Source of the DNA: Macrostomum hystrix
Taxonomy: Eukaryota; Platyhelminthes; Macrostomidae
Assembly: GCA_950097015.1 (NCBI GenBank)
Contig: CATNEN010000039.1
Coordinates: 9,099,501 to 9,163,500, forward strand
Length of the DNA: 64,000 bases
Direction: 5' to 3'
Shown here: positions 38,101 to 47,859 of the stretch, in pieces
How positions within the stretch are numbered: position 1 is the stretch's first letter
Layout of the letters: each line of letters starts with the position of its first letter
Program-made: the position numbers and the translations under genes
The notes under the pieces: model-generated
What the model saw: only the letters and a program-made list of their open reading frames with translations
What the model was told of the DNA's origin: nothing
The model's database searches: none

Positions 38101-40911
38101 AATTTAAAATAAATTGAATGCTTTCATTAGAGCTTATAAAGTCAGAAGAAATTCTTACTGCAAAGCTAATTTACCATGAAATGCTAGGCTTAAAACTGAC
38201 AGTCATACATATTTCATTAGATTGGTTTATTTTAGTTCATAAAAACTGACTGATTTACTAACTTTAAAGCTATTTTGGCAGTAAGTATTTCTCGATTCTA
38301 CAACGACAATATCTAATAACGAAAATGTTTACTATACTACTCAGCCATATTCTATAAGTACTATAAACGGATCCTTTCACAGTACCCAGTTCTAACTAAA
38401 GCAAAGTAGACATCAACAAACAGCTGGTGCAGGCTTTATAAGCATTCTAGAATGACGAGGCAGTTAGTACTTCTATTTGTGACTAGCTGAATTTAAGGCT
38501 TTAGATGCTTTTTAGCCAGATCGCAAGGGCTTGTTTCAGCTGATTGGCTGGAAACTAGGAGATGGATTTAAAGAAAGTTTCCTGACTACTCTGGACTGCT
38601 GACCAGTTAACTGCAACTTTTCTAGATTCTTGGCTACATATCAGGTCCAACTATAATTATCTAAACCTTATGGGGGTTAGTGGCAGCAGCACCCCCTGGA
38701 TTTCTGTCAAGGGGGCGGGCCTTTGTCACTACCAGATGGGAGTGCTATCCCGGGTGCGCCACTACGAGAGGGCCCCACTACCAGGAGGCGCCACTACTTG
38801 GGGGCGCCAGCGCCACTACCTGGGTGCCCCACTACCAGGGGGCGCCACTACCAGGGGGCGCCACTACCAGGGGGCGCCACTACTAGGGGGCGCCAGCGCC
38901 GCTACCTGGGGGCCCCACTACCAGGGGCGCCACTACTAGGGGGCGCCATTACGAGAGGGCCCCGCTAACAGGGACGCCACTACTAGGGGGCGCCACTACG
39001 AGAGGGCCCCGCTAACAGGGGACGCCAGTACCAGGGGGCGTAACTACGAGTACTAGGGGGCGCCACTACCAGGGGGGCGCCACTACTAGGGGGCGCCACT
39101 ACCAGGGGGCGCAACTACTAGGGGGCGCCACTACTAGGGGGCCCCGCTAACAGGGGACGCCACTACCAGGGGGCGCAACTACTAGGGGACGCCAGCGCCA
39201 CTACTAGGGGTGCCACTACTCGTACTATGGGCCACATAGTTTCGTCAGCAGATTAGGCCCCCTTGCCCTCCCCCCTGGCAGGGAGATTAACGCGTTTGCC
39301 TCTTGTACCAATGTCTCTGAGCTAGATTTGTGTGTTTTCGTGTCGAAATTCAACGTGTGTTTAGGAGTCCGAAGAATGTGTAGGTTCCCTCCTTACTGGC
39401 TGCCGTTGTACAGTCACAAAATGATATACCAGTTGGTGGCTCACAGCCCATGACGGTATGACTACTATTTTTATTACGAGTACAAATCTCCTATTAGCTA
39501 CTCTAGATTTCGTAGCACAGTTGCTGTCGTTAACTTGATACACTAAAGATCAACCAATTGTAAAAGTAACGACAGTTTCTGCACTTGAATTTCGGGTAGG
39601 CGTGAATGATGCCTAAAAAATAATGTAAATATAAATAGTTTCTTATTATCACTAGTATAGCTAGTAAAATACAAGACAACTAAAAGAAAGTTATAAATGC
39701 TGCAGCGGCCAATGTCTCTCTAGATTCTTGTTGATTTGGTTTTATTTTCGCAAAAGTTTTCTCTTACTTTGCACGAGAGGACCCACTTGAGAACAGCAGT
39801 AAAACACTGAGTAGGCTTTCATTTCTACTCGTGCAACGGGGTTAGAGACGGGGTAAGATTGACATAGGCTAGGCCATGCTATGCTAGACATAGCTACAAA
39901 GGGACTAACAGGAGAGCACCCACTATATATCAGACATTTTTTGAGCACAGAAAGAGAACAATTAGAAGCAGAGGAGAAATAACAAAGTAGAATTGGCACA
40001 TAGGTATAAGAGTACTAATTTAGCTCGAAATGAGACTTAAATGGAGCAGTCTGGGCTTAAAAATTAATGTTTGCTTGTCATTGCACAAACATACTGTTTG
40101 GTTACTGGAATATATAGTTGGCTGTTATTTCAAAAAGAATTACATTAAAACAGGTCTCTAAAATTGTGAAGTTCTCAGGTTAATAATTCAAGATGGAAAA
40201 GGCTTCAGCTGCAATTATTGCAAGCTAGCATCTAAAGGCTTTGTACAGCAGTCCATGGACTGGAGAGGCCGCCACACAAACAAAACATTCTACTCAAGCC
40301 AATGCTAGTACACAGTTTACAGCTTGCTCAAATACAAAAATTCTCTCCCTTGGGGGGAGAGATTCGAACTCCTGACCTTTCTTTCACAAGTACGAAGCTC
40401 CAGCGACTGACTAAAAGCTCCCAATAGCTCCTACTGGCTAGAGGCTTCAATCAAAATAATCGAAAATTTGAGAACTCAAATTATTCCAATTTGAACTCAT
40501 GACCTCTTGCTTGGTTATCCAGCCCAATTTCAAAGCTCCCGAATCGAAACTAAAACAATTTCGCGTTATTCATTCTCACCTTGGGCCAGTCGGGCGCAAG
40601 CGTCCGGCACCGTCTGGCATCCTGCAGCGCCAGGCCGAATTCGCCCAGTTTCAGCCTGGCCGCGCATCGGTTGCTAAGCAAAACATGATTATTGGGCTCC
40701 ATTTCCAGCGCTTCATCTATGTACTGCGAATTCAATGGAGATTTTTGGATTAATCATAAAACAATATTCTAAGCGCAAAGTGAGCAAATGATTGCCTCAC
40801 CTGGACAGCCTTTTTAAAGTCCTCCTTATTTAGAGCCTCAGTGCTGAGCTTCACCTTAGCTTGAAAGGCAGGATCCGAGGCCACACTTTGCTGAGACTGG
40901 GAGAAGTTCAT
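21896..40911 (-). CDS. TTC28: TTC28-like TPR and CHAT-domain protein
   Basis: Exons on the minus strand: 40911-40801, 40723-40580, 34308-34161, 33864-33592, 31475-31121, 30824-30421, 30265-29667, 29164-28805, 27928-27341, 26634-26287, 26010-25657, 25559-24910, 24834-23862, 23518-21896. Phases agree at every junction and the total is 2309 aa. Residues about 14 to 1190 are a long TPR array (such as GQCRAHGNLGAAH, AYGNIGLVYEAQGEYKLAL). Then come YFSLAAGYLYTWLL and a CHAT domain across exons 12-13 (LYLVPFSLLKP, LLVGNPWLPRG, LVCLWPTPDKASRVM), LLHLVEKSLQRI, and a low-complexity Ser/Gln-rich tail. Order and motifs match vertebrate TTC28 (about 2480 aa), a cytoplasmic protein linked to midbody and spindle organisation in cell division; function here is by homology. 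The CHAT catalytic His and Cys positions read HFATN and SSGHSS, so it is probably not a protease. The ATG at 40911 is the first after an in-frame TAA. Confidence 0.93.
23560..23848. repeat. 22-bp array in TTC28 intron 13
   Basis: Irregular copies of gcctgaagagaaatagagtg fill the intron between the last two exons. Confidence 0.9.
24918..24969. repeat. CAG/CTG run in TTC28 exon 12
   Basis: About 15-16 uninterrupted CTG triplets on the plus strand encode a poly-Gln run a few codons before the exon 12 donor. Shorter runs lie at 25130-25152, 24417-24441 and 22062-22085 in the same gene. Confidence 0.95.
26020..26280. repeat. 17-bp array in TTC28 intron 10
   Basis: Copies of gtgaatggcgagagtag and the variant gagaatggcgagagtag occupy the intron between exons 10 and 11. 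Confidence 0.9.
26690..27295. repeat. 22-bp array in TTC28 intron 9
   Basis: About 27 copies of a unit containing tctcacagtggctctgatcc. A variant with gtctctcatcc recurs about every fourth or fifth unit, hinting at a higher-order repeat. Confidence 0.95.
27970..28770. repeat. 30-bp array in TTC28 intron 8
   Basis: Unit contains gaatgagcagctcctaccct or aaatgagcagctccttcccc with gtgtattacc or ttctatgacc between. Two unit types alternate in a higher-order pattern (28125-28270 and 28365-28500 are near copies). Confidence 0.95.
29270..29540 (-). mobile_element. SINE-like repeat, family A, long copy
   Basis: The most complete body of family A in the window, inside TTC28 intron 7: cactagacttgcagccagcg, cgctgacccctgagcccac, catctgccctgactttctc, aagggcataaattgcacaac, and the tRNA-like end cggaatcgagctcagggacc. 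It resembles 9003-9310 and, in parts, 18820-18962, 33475-33580 and 61385-61445. Confidence 0.55.
30289..30412. repeat. short arrays in TTC28 intron 6
   Basis: Five copies of a 13-base unit tctaacatcactg, then three of a longer unit with tctaacaggtgcatcta. Confidence 0.9.
31497..32250. repeat. 21-bp array in TTC28 intron 4
   Basis: About 35 copies built from gaggatctg(a/g)ggatctgg with alternating tails (aatgag, ggtgag, aaatgag), forming a higher-order period of roughly 85 bases. The frame of exon 5 stays open through it on the minus strand (SRSSDPHSRSPDPH), but the CATTCAAAG acceptor at 31476 fits the TPR alignment and places the array in the intron. Confidence 0.92.
32860..33470. repeat. 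33-bp array in TTC28 intron 4
   Basis: A second, unrelated minisatellite of the same intron, with about 18 copies containing cacactgtgtcttgggggtt and ggccctagagggg. Open frames on both strands are by-products of a unit length divisible by three. Confidence 0.93.
33475..33580 (-). mobile_element. SINE family A fragment
   Basis: Shares ctctctccgct, gccgc-tagctgcggattcgag and ctcatgaaccttggt with family A copies; truncated. It sits directly beside the donor of TTC28 exon 4. Confidence 0.4.
33980..34145. repeat. short array in TTC28 intron 3
   Basis: Four or five copies of agtacgcgtgcactttaaaa with small changes. The alternating purine-pyrimidine core tacgcgtgca is repeated in each. Confidence 0.85.
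34320..34705. other. part of TTC28 intron 2
   Basis: AT-rich sequence with diffuse, imperfect repeats of gaaagtgtcagaccac. Nothing else is seen. Confidence 0.4.
34711..35253 (-). CDS. TTC28: alternative first exon of TTC28 (predicted)
   Basis: A 181-codon frame starting MLKWSNGGESNG ends at a strong donor, AAG|GTAGGC, in phase 0. That is the same phase as the start of TTC28 exon 3 (|GCC TAC TAT), so joining gives RRRK|AYYREGVALQ in place of the canonical DWPK|AYYREGVALQ. The exon encodes a Gln/Ser/Arg-rich, probably disordered N-terminus (a run of 10 Gln, SIRRPASADEL, RKSILSEKSF, SRRSLRS) and would replace the first 85 residues, which hold the first TPR, yielding about 2405 aa. The ATG is the first after an in-frame TAG. 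Without splicing the frame would stop nine codons later and could be a nested single-exon gene of 190 aa. The codon pattern looks coding; expression is inferred. Confidence 0.6.
35254..36110. promoter_or_regulatory. possible second promoter region of TTC28
   Basis: Sequence upstream (minus strand) of the alternative first exon. A TATAGAAT box-like stretch lies about 40 bases before the ATG. The rest is unremarkable apart from pyrimidine-rich patches. This role is inferred only from position. Confidence 0.3.
36120..37535. repeat. 1.4 kb polypurine tract
   Basis: More than 1400 bases with almost no pyrimidine on the plus strand, made of gagagggagaaagag units of 15-17 bases, with blocks of about 200 bases themselves repeated (the marker gagattgagaaaaagggaga occurs at about 36360, 36848 and 37047). 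All frames lacking stops on both strands (up to 480 codons) are composition artefacts. Confidence 0.95.
37540..38740. other. part of TTC28 intron 2
   Basis: Unique AT-rich sequence with a short SINE-tail fragment near 38048 (cagtccacggactggcaca) that resembles the ends of the copies at 40.24 and 41.05 kb. No gene was seen. Confidence 0.4.
38745..39225. repeat. GC-rich array of ccagggggcgccac motifs
   Basis: Irregular tandem copies of cactaccagggggcgc, cactactagggggcgc, and related ggccccgctaacagggg units. About 20 contain agggggcgcc or agggggcgca. The surroundings are AT-rich, so the block stands out in composition. The motif resembles the CTCF core. Confidence 0.9.
39230..40235. other. part of TTC28 intron 2
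   Basis: Unique sequence without a supported gene. Minus frames of 60 and 85 codons (39361-39543, 39742-39999) lack splice context or domains. Confidence 0.4.
40240..40450 (-). mobile_element. SINE-like repeat, family B
   Basis: On the minus strand, a tRNA-like head (ttttagtcagtcgctggagc, then ggtcaggagttcgaatctc as B box) is followed by a body and a tail gtttgtgtggcggcc-agtccatggactg. The tail matches the copy at 41045-41228. Confidence 0.5.
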
Positions 40912-41044
40912 TCCTTTGCTGTCAGTGCAATTCAGTTAAACTAGTTTGAGTAGAAGTTATAGCACCATGAGTTGACTTTTTGTGTTTGCAACCTGGAAAT
41001 GAACACAGCAATAATAATTGACTATACCTGTCCCTTTCTTACAG

Positions 41045-41228
41045 TGACAGCCAAGTTCAGTCCATGGACTTCAGTCCATGTGGGGTGCCACACAAACCCT
41101 GAATTACCATAGCTAACGCTGGTACCCATTAAACAGCTAGGTAAATTGAAGCAATGCAAGTGGTTAATTGAATCCCTAACTTCCAAGTTGTGAGCCTAAT
41201 GTCTTTTGCACTAGGCTACAACCCCTTT
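41045..41228 (-). mobile_element. SINE-like repeat, family B
   Basis: On the minus strand the head reads tagcctagtgcaaaagacat with B-box-like gttagggattcaa. The body gcattgcttcaatttaccta and gctgtttaatgggtaccagc is like the conserved V-SINE-type core, and the tail is gtttgtgtggc with agtccatggactg. The body also resembles 56020-56075. Confidence 0.55.
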
Positions 41229-41654
41229 TGAGTCATTTGACTACTATGTTAGATTAGATGGTCATTAGTAGCTTATTATAGCTATTCAAACTACACACAA
41301 TAGTTTTACAAATTCTAAAATGATATACTAGTTAGAGCCAGGCTATTTTATGATAAAAGAAAACTATTTTGTACATTAAGGCCTATATGAACAAATGGTC
41401 AGCTTGCTAGTTAAGTGAATTGTCTGCCAAATATTAAAACTACAATAAAAGTCAAATATAAAAAAAATTATACATAAAAATGACACCCACTCTAACTAGC
41501 CACTAAAATATAAAACCAAGAACTAGCTTCTTTTATAAATACAAGTATTTAAAATATAATATACTACTTTGGGAATGAAACCTAGCAAATTGACGAATAT
41601 TCTATTTAAGGCATAGATTGTATATATTTTTAAGTAATCATAAAATGCAAATAC
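41229..41654. other. AT-rich spacer
   Basis: AT-rich non-coding sequence upstream of the TTC28 start. No TATA box or other promoter element could be assigned. Confidence 0.4.
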
Positions 41655-42311
41655 TTAGGGTAATGTATCATCAACCGAACAGTGTTATCTTCAAAACCGA
41701 ACAATAATTTTGACTCCTTCCTTGGTCTTGTGCAAGACAGAAACAAGCTATTGTGTTTCACAGAACAACTAAATTGAAGTTGAATAAATTATATACAAGC
41801 TGAGGCATGGTGTGCAATGAAGCATTAAAAGGAAAGAAAGATATTGATGTTTCAGTAGACATTTTTATCGCAAAAGCATACTTTTTAACATTTTTTCTGT
41901 ATGTACTTTAGACGAAGATTGTATATGGTTGCTTGCCAATTAAGTGACCATAAATGTAGTTATTTATAGAGCATGAAGATGCTTTATAGATGCTTTCAAA
42001 TGACATAATTCATGATAGTTCACTTCTTTAAATATGATTAACCAACTCTCACTCAAATTGTAAAACCAAACATCAAATTCTCTGTTTGGTTTGAAGATAC
42101 ATGAAAATCATTGTTCGGTTTTAGATAAAAAGCAGGAATAATTTTTTTCTATTTGACAAAATAGCAAAAGCAGATACTTTTTAGAAAGATTTAACTGTTT
42201 TCTATAACTTGGCTTTTGATTTATCATCATATCTTAAATAGAAAATCTATAGCTTAGGTTTGAAGTTAAAAAAATAAACATTCTTGTTTGGTTGATGATA
42301 CATTACCCTAA
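41655..42311. mobile_element. MITE-like element with 25-bp inverted ends
   Basis: The left end ttagggtaatgtatcatcaa-ccgaac matches, in inverse, the right end gtttggttgatgatacatta-ccctaa. Inner motifs atcttcaaaaccgaaca and tgtttggtttgaagat are also inverted copies. The interior is AT-rich with no protein frame. Size (657 bases) and structure fit a non-autonomous DNA element; the flanks show no convincing target duplication. Confidence 0.75.
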
Positions 42312-45297
42312 CACGTTCGAGGCCTCTACCAAAACTAAATTTGCTCTAGAATTGTTGACTTTCAAAATTTATGGTGACACTTATTTTCACTTTCAGTTAA
42401 AAATGTGCTAAAATATTGTTTGTTTAACAATTCAATATCTTTTCGAAATACTGTCGTAATGCTCCTTTCTTATTTTGTAAATTACTTATAATGCCCACTG
42501 CAAAAATGTACCTGTTTCCCGATAGATATTCTGACAATATATATACACACTTTAAGTAAAAATGTTTTAAAAAATCAAGTCAAAAATCATCGCAGTTTAT
42601 ATTTATTTAAGGATTCAAACAAAGTTAAGCTTTACGTACAGTAATTTGGCAATAAAAAGATAATGTATGGCCAGAAAGTAACTAAGATAAATTTAAGATA
42701 TTTTATTTTGCAATTTAAGAGTACTGAATACTTTAGTACAGCGCGGTATTTCAAAAGTTTCCAATTGTCTATTATATAAAAACAGGTCATGATACTCCAT
42801 CGTTGTAGTTGTAGTCAAGGTCGAAGTTGTCTTGTCTGATCTGAATTGTTTCCTACCGAATCCTATTATAGATTTAAATACTGTATTTTTTATACAGGTC
42901 TAAACTTCGTCTTATAATCATTTTTCCATTTTATTTAGTTGCTAGCGTCTGTAAGAAAGCCTATAGGCTTATGCCTTATGGCTATGCTGTTTCTTTTTTC
43001 CGAATCTTCCCTTACTCTTTTTAGCTAGGCCACAATGCATATTTATATTATACCCCTTATCTCTGTATAACAAACTTTATAACACCAATTTATGTTTTCT
43101 GTATGTAACGTATAATTTACTTGCTATCTTTGTTTATTCTAATTGAATATTGCCAAATTAGTAGTAGGGTCAATCTCAATTTAAATGGCAACGTAATAAA
43201 ACAAAAATTATTGTATTTACTTACTAAATGTAATGATGTGAGTGCACATAACAAGTCTGAATTCATGCAAAAAATGCTTTGAAATGATATTTTCGAATTT
43301 TAGCACAACATACAATATTTTATTGTTGAATAACAACAAGAAGTCAAAATAAAAATTTAAATTATTCGGAGATATCGTTGGCACACCCTAGGGTCACGTT
43401 GAAAGCAACTTGTTTCTGTGTACAGAAATAGTCATTTATTGTCAAGTATTGCGTCAATGTATAAAGTAAATTTTTTAAAAAATTTATTATGGCACGTCAA
43501 TACAAAGCAGATTTTTTAAAACTTTTAATGGACAATTCTTGTAAACTTTATGGCATAGTTGTACAGTTTAGTGTCCTAAGCAGTAAAGCATAATAAATAT
43601 ATCTGGCTAAAAAAGTCAAGCTATTATAGTCCAAAATGCGCAAAAAAACGTGTCGAAGATTCTATTTCATTCTACTTTTCATTTGCGCCCTCTGTTTTTA
43701 ACCAATGTTTATTCCTTATGTATCAGATGACTTTTTATGACCACAACGATGTCGTGTGCAGGCAGAAAAAGCGGTATGAATATTTCAAAAGGAAAAAATT
43801 GAAAATGAAAGCATGGTAGAGACCAACGAAATGATGATACTTCTGCTATTTGTGACGCAATAATATTACTTGTAAATTTTTCGCGTAAAAATAGTCTAAA
43901 ACAAGCTACATTTTAACATACAGTTTTCTATACATTTATAAAGAACACATAACAGCGAAATTATTTGTATAAAGAGAAAATAAAAAAAAATTAATGAGAA
44001 ATATTGTTTATGAAAGATGCTAACCTTTAACCAATAACCATTAAGTACTTTGGGCACAACTGAGTAAAGCACCAGCCATATCAATCTAAATTTAATGGCT
44101 ATTAAAATATATTGTTTCTATAATTTATCATCTCTAATTTATTTAGTTATGTCGCTTTTAAATCAACGTATATATTTTAAAAAATACAATATACAGTTAC
44201 TTAATGAAATTACGCATTTAATTTACAAAAAATTAACATTTAACGAGTAGATATAATCTATCAGGTCTCACTTTGTTCGACCTTTAGACTTGTAAACTTT
44301 TTGCGCATATGTATAAGCGATTCTATCAGGTTTTAGAAAACCTAATTCACAAACTATAATTTAAAAAATAAATACACCTACTGCTGATTTTTACAATTTT
44401 CATACAGTAAAACTATTGTATTTAAGTTACCTATAAATATCCCTAGTTATACAATAGAACATGTATAGAGAGTCTGTAATCAATGCAAAATAAACTCGTT
44501 CAAAATTGTCAGTGCTACGAATATATCTTTAAAATGTCAGTTACTTTAACTTTATATATATTTTTTTCTTATACAGTTGCGAGTTACAACGACAATCATA
44601 CATACGATTGATTATATCTCAAATCATCTGGATTAATTTCAAGTTGCGCACTTTCAGATAACACGATTATCCACTTAGTCAATACTATCTTAATCTTTAT
44701 CAATAATAATGAATTGCATTACATTACAATTACCATAAAATTCATTTTATTTTTTAAAAAGAATTACAAGGAAATCCGAACATTATTTTGTACACAAGCT
44801 AGTGTACAAAAAATTACAAATAAGCTAGTGCTGTTTTAGATGATTTAGTAAGGTCGTGGAATTAAAAAGTTTCTTGTCAAAAACGGTATCTTGTGTAAAC
44901 ACTCACACAAAAACAAAAAAACATAAATTCAAATGCGTATTCAAAATAAACAAGGCACATAACTTTAAATAAGCATTTCTTTTTTTACTAAATATCGTAC
45001 CATATTTATATTATAAGTAATAGAAAAATTATTTTTGCATCGTAAAGTAAAAACAAAACTCGTAAAAAAATAAACAAAAAAGGAAATTTATGTATATACA
45101 GAGGGATCTACTTGTGCTTTGGTGCATATAATTGCATAGACTTTTGCTTAAAGTTTCTATTGTGCTAGAAAAAAACGATCATTTATTAGTTTTTAATAAA
45201 TCCTTCAAAACATGCCTTCGGGTTTGAGATTACCCCAGTAATGTTTGGTCTAAGTCTAAACAGCATGACAGTATATTATTTTGGCAGTTGATTGGCA
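42312..45297. other. 3 kb AT-rich spacer
   Basis: Low-complexity AT-rich DNA with A and T homopolymers. A 62-codon minus frame at 43896-44084 is hydrophobic but has no support. No gene, repeat array or RNA could be recognised. Confidence 0.5.
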
Positions 45298-45722
45298 GTT
45301 AACCGGACAAATAGCCATTTGATTATTCGTCCGGTTAAGTGAGTTATAACTTATAAAAGTTATAAGGGGTTGTAGCACTACCACAAGAACCTCTATCATT
45401 TGTAAGATAAAATAATTAACAAGCTGCAAAAGGACAGTCATTCAGATTTGAAGTTTGTGTCTCAAATTATTCTCACTTATCAGCTAATTAAAAAAATTAA
45501 AACCTTTTCTAGAAAATTGGTTGTTTCAGGGACTAACTTAGTTCATGGACATATAGTTTGGTCTTTGCAAGGTCAAGACTCAAGATGGCTCTCAGCAGGG
45601 CAAGAGTGGTCTTTGGGAGGATCATTGCTCCTGCTTGTTGAAAGGGAAGAAATTAAGTCCTTGGATGGTTAACAGGTTAACCGGACAAATAATCAAACGG
45701 CTATTTGTCCGGCTAACCAGAC
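45298..45722. mobile_element. MITE-like element with palindromic ends
   Basis: The end at 45298-45342 (ccggacaaatagccatttga and ttcgtccggttaa) is the inverse of the end at 45676-45718 (ttaaccggacaaataatcaa and ggctatttgtccgg). Each end is also itself a palindrome around cggacaaat and atttgtccg. The 330-base interior has no recognisable protein. Confidence 0.65.
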
Positions 45723-45724
45723 AA

Positions 45725-46780
45725 ATAACAACTACCTATTATTTTACCAATTTTCAATTTGCTTACTGATTTTATTAAATTCTCTGGATCATGCAGTACA
45801 TGTCCAAAGATTTTAGGCATACATTGGTGTTGCCTGCCCACCATCTTATCCGTCATCAGACAAGTTGACTTATTTCATTCATTTTATACATTTTTGAAAA
45901 ACCAGGCTGGAATTGCAGGCAATTGGGTAGCAAAGCACAGCACAGTGCAGCATAGCACCTCAATGTCATTAGTTCCTGTAAGGATGCATAGTCCAAAGCT
46001 GTTGTTAGCTTGGTATTTGGCTCTTTTGACCCAAAAATTTTTGGTTCTTAATGCATGAATATTCATGAACTTAATGTGAAAACTCCAATCTAGGGCTTAT
46101 TTGTAAGAGTGAAATTCAGAAGCCAACAAGCTGCATGAACTTAGACTTAACTGAAATGAGAACAAACTAAACATATTGTTATCATTCCATAGTGTGGTGA
46201 TAGATAATTGGCATATTTTTTAAGTTCTTTGACTAATTTGAACAGATTTGTAGTAGTTTGTACATGCTATTTCATTCTGCATAAAAGGAAAGGTCAGCTT
46301 GCTTATGAAATATACCCTACTTTTTAAAATAATAAGAGAGAATGATATCTTTCATGCATTTTCATGTTATTTTGATACTAGATACTTTTCTTTTGTGACT
46401 ATAAAAGCCATAGTCAGATGACTTTGTTTTAATTGTCCTTGTGACTGACTAGTTTCTAAAGACAAATTAAGAGTAGATGAGATGGTGGTAGTCGTAAAGA
46501 CTCAAATCTGTGTGGCACTAATATAAATAGAATTATGTGCTAATTGTTCAGTTTAGATAACATGTTTAGTTGATTTAAAGATTATGATTATTTTCAGACT
46601 TATATTATTAACAGCTATTAAAATCTCTTAAATTGTATAATTTGTATATTAAAATAGTTCAGTATCAAAACTAGCCCAAAAAGCAAAATGAAATGCAAAT
46701 TATATTTTTACTTTGTATTTACTTAATCTTATCACAACAAATGTAGTCACATTGTTGCTCAAACCGAATCGCTCCACAGC
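45725..46780. other. spacer before the universal stress gene
   Basis: AT-rich. The 99-codon plus frame at 45759-46058 shows no domain or codon bias and is not called. A candidate trans-splice acceptor, ctccacag, ends one base before the ATG at 46781. Confidence 0.4.
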
Positions 46781-47859
46781 ATGCAGAGCATCAGTATGGT
46801 TAGGAAAGTCCTACTAGCCATGGATGGCAGTCCGCACTGCTATCGCGCACTGGCCTGGTATGCTGAGAATCTCAACAGCGCCGACGATCAGCTGGTGTTT
46901 GTGTACGTAGCTGAGCCGCCATCGTCAACTATTGCTGCTGGCGTCACCACGCCAGAGCAGATGACTGCTGGCCTGCAGGTTAATAATTATCAGCATTTTG
47001 CATTGAGGGCTCTAGGTACTGACAACATTTCGAGACTTCAATATAGACTCCTGTACACTCTCACAGCGTTTCGGGTTTTCCCTCATGTGCGTGAAAATGT
47101 CAGCATTTTCTTCGTGTCCGCTTAAACGCAATAACGGCAGAGGGAAGACCATAGGTTTATTTCAAATACATACATTTTTCCATATTCTATGTCTCCCAAA
47201 ATATTTTTTAACCAATCGCGATGAAAATCCAGAACACGGCCTACAATTTTCCACTCTTTGGGAGACATCGGCACGGCATCATCTAGATATTTAGAGAGGT
47301 TCTCGTCCGGTGTCTGGTGCCAAAAACCGCCAATATAGGCATTGTTTATTTGCTCACAAAATTTCATCCTGTAACCATGTCGGCCATTATTTTTTTTTAT
47401 ATAGTTACTTTCACAAAAGTCTTTATCCAATGGGTAAATCGCGTGCTCTTTCTACTGTTAATCGCTCTGCTATGGTCATTATCTCTAGCCCTTCAAAGCT
47501 TTGCTGAATTATCCCTTGGCTCATCGAGTATTTTAACCTGGCCCACCCACCTCACCGTCGCCCGCCTCAACCAGGAGGCCATCAACAAAGGCAAAAGCCT
47601 GGCCAGCGAGGTTACGCAGAAGTGCGGCGAGTTGGGCATCAAAGCGCAGACTCGCTTTCTGGAACGCATCGCCCACGGCGCTGGTCAGGCCCTTGTTGAA
47701 CTCTCTGTGGAGGAGAACGCCGACCTCATCGTCATGGGCAACCGTGGCATCGGCACACTGAGGCGCACTTTTATGGGCAGCGTGTCGGACTATGTGCTGC
47801 ACCATGCCCACCGGCCCACCATCATTGTGCCGCCACCGAAGGAGAGTGCCTCGCATTGA
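46781..47859 (+). CDS. universal stress protein A family
   Basis: Exons 46781-46978 and 47575-47859 join in phase 0 (TAGLQ|EAINKG) to give 160 aa, the usual size for a single-domain UspA protein. The N-terminus is VRKVLLAMDGSPHCYRAL, with the conserved Asp of the first strand; next come FVYVAEPP and EVTQKCGELGI; then ADLIVMGNRGIGTLRR and TFMGSVSDYVLHHA. The latter contains the ATP-binding pattern G-x2-G-x9-G-S, so an ATP-binding, UspFA-like type is predicted. These cytosolic proteins are common in bacteria, plants, cnidarians, molluscs and flatworms; their role in animals is poorly known, with stress responses assumed. A candidate polyadenylation signal, caataaaac, lies at about 48111. The acceptor could be placed elsewhere in 47400-47570, but this one keeps the family alignment. 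Confidence 0.88.
47122..47430 (-). other. unexplained 102-codon frame in the stress-gene intron
   Basis: The minus-strand frame reads, in part, GGFWHQTPDENLSKYLDD, MSPKEWKIVGRVLDFHRDW and GDIEYGKMYVFEINLW. The composition looks protein-like, not repetitive, and rich in Trp, Asp and Lys. I do not recognise a family. It could be an exon of a nested gene or a decayed insertion; no splice partners were found. Confidence 0.25.

Noticed and set aside
40355-40425. A tRNA gene on the minus strand (agttcgaatctc B box)
   Set aside because: The arms do not form a full cloverleaf and a SINE body and tail follow; it is read as a tRNA-derived SINE head.
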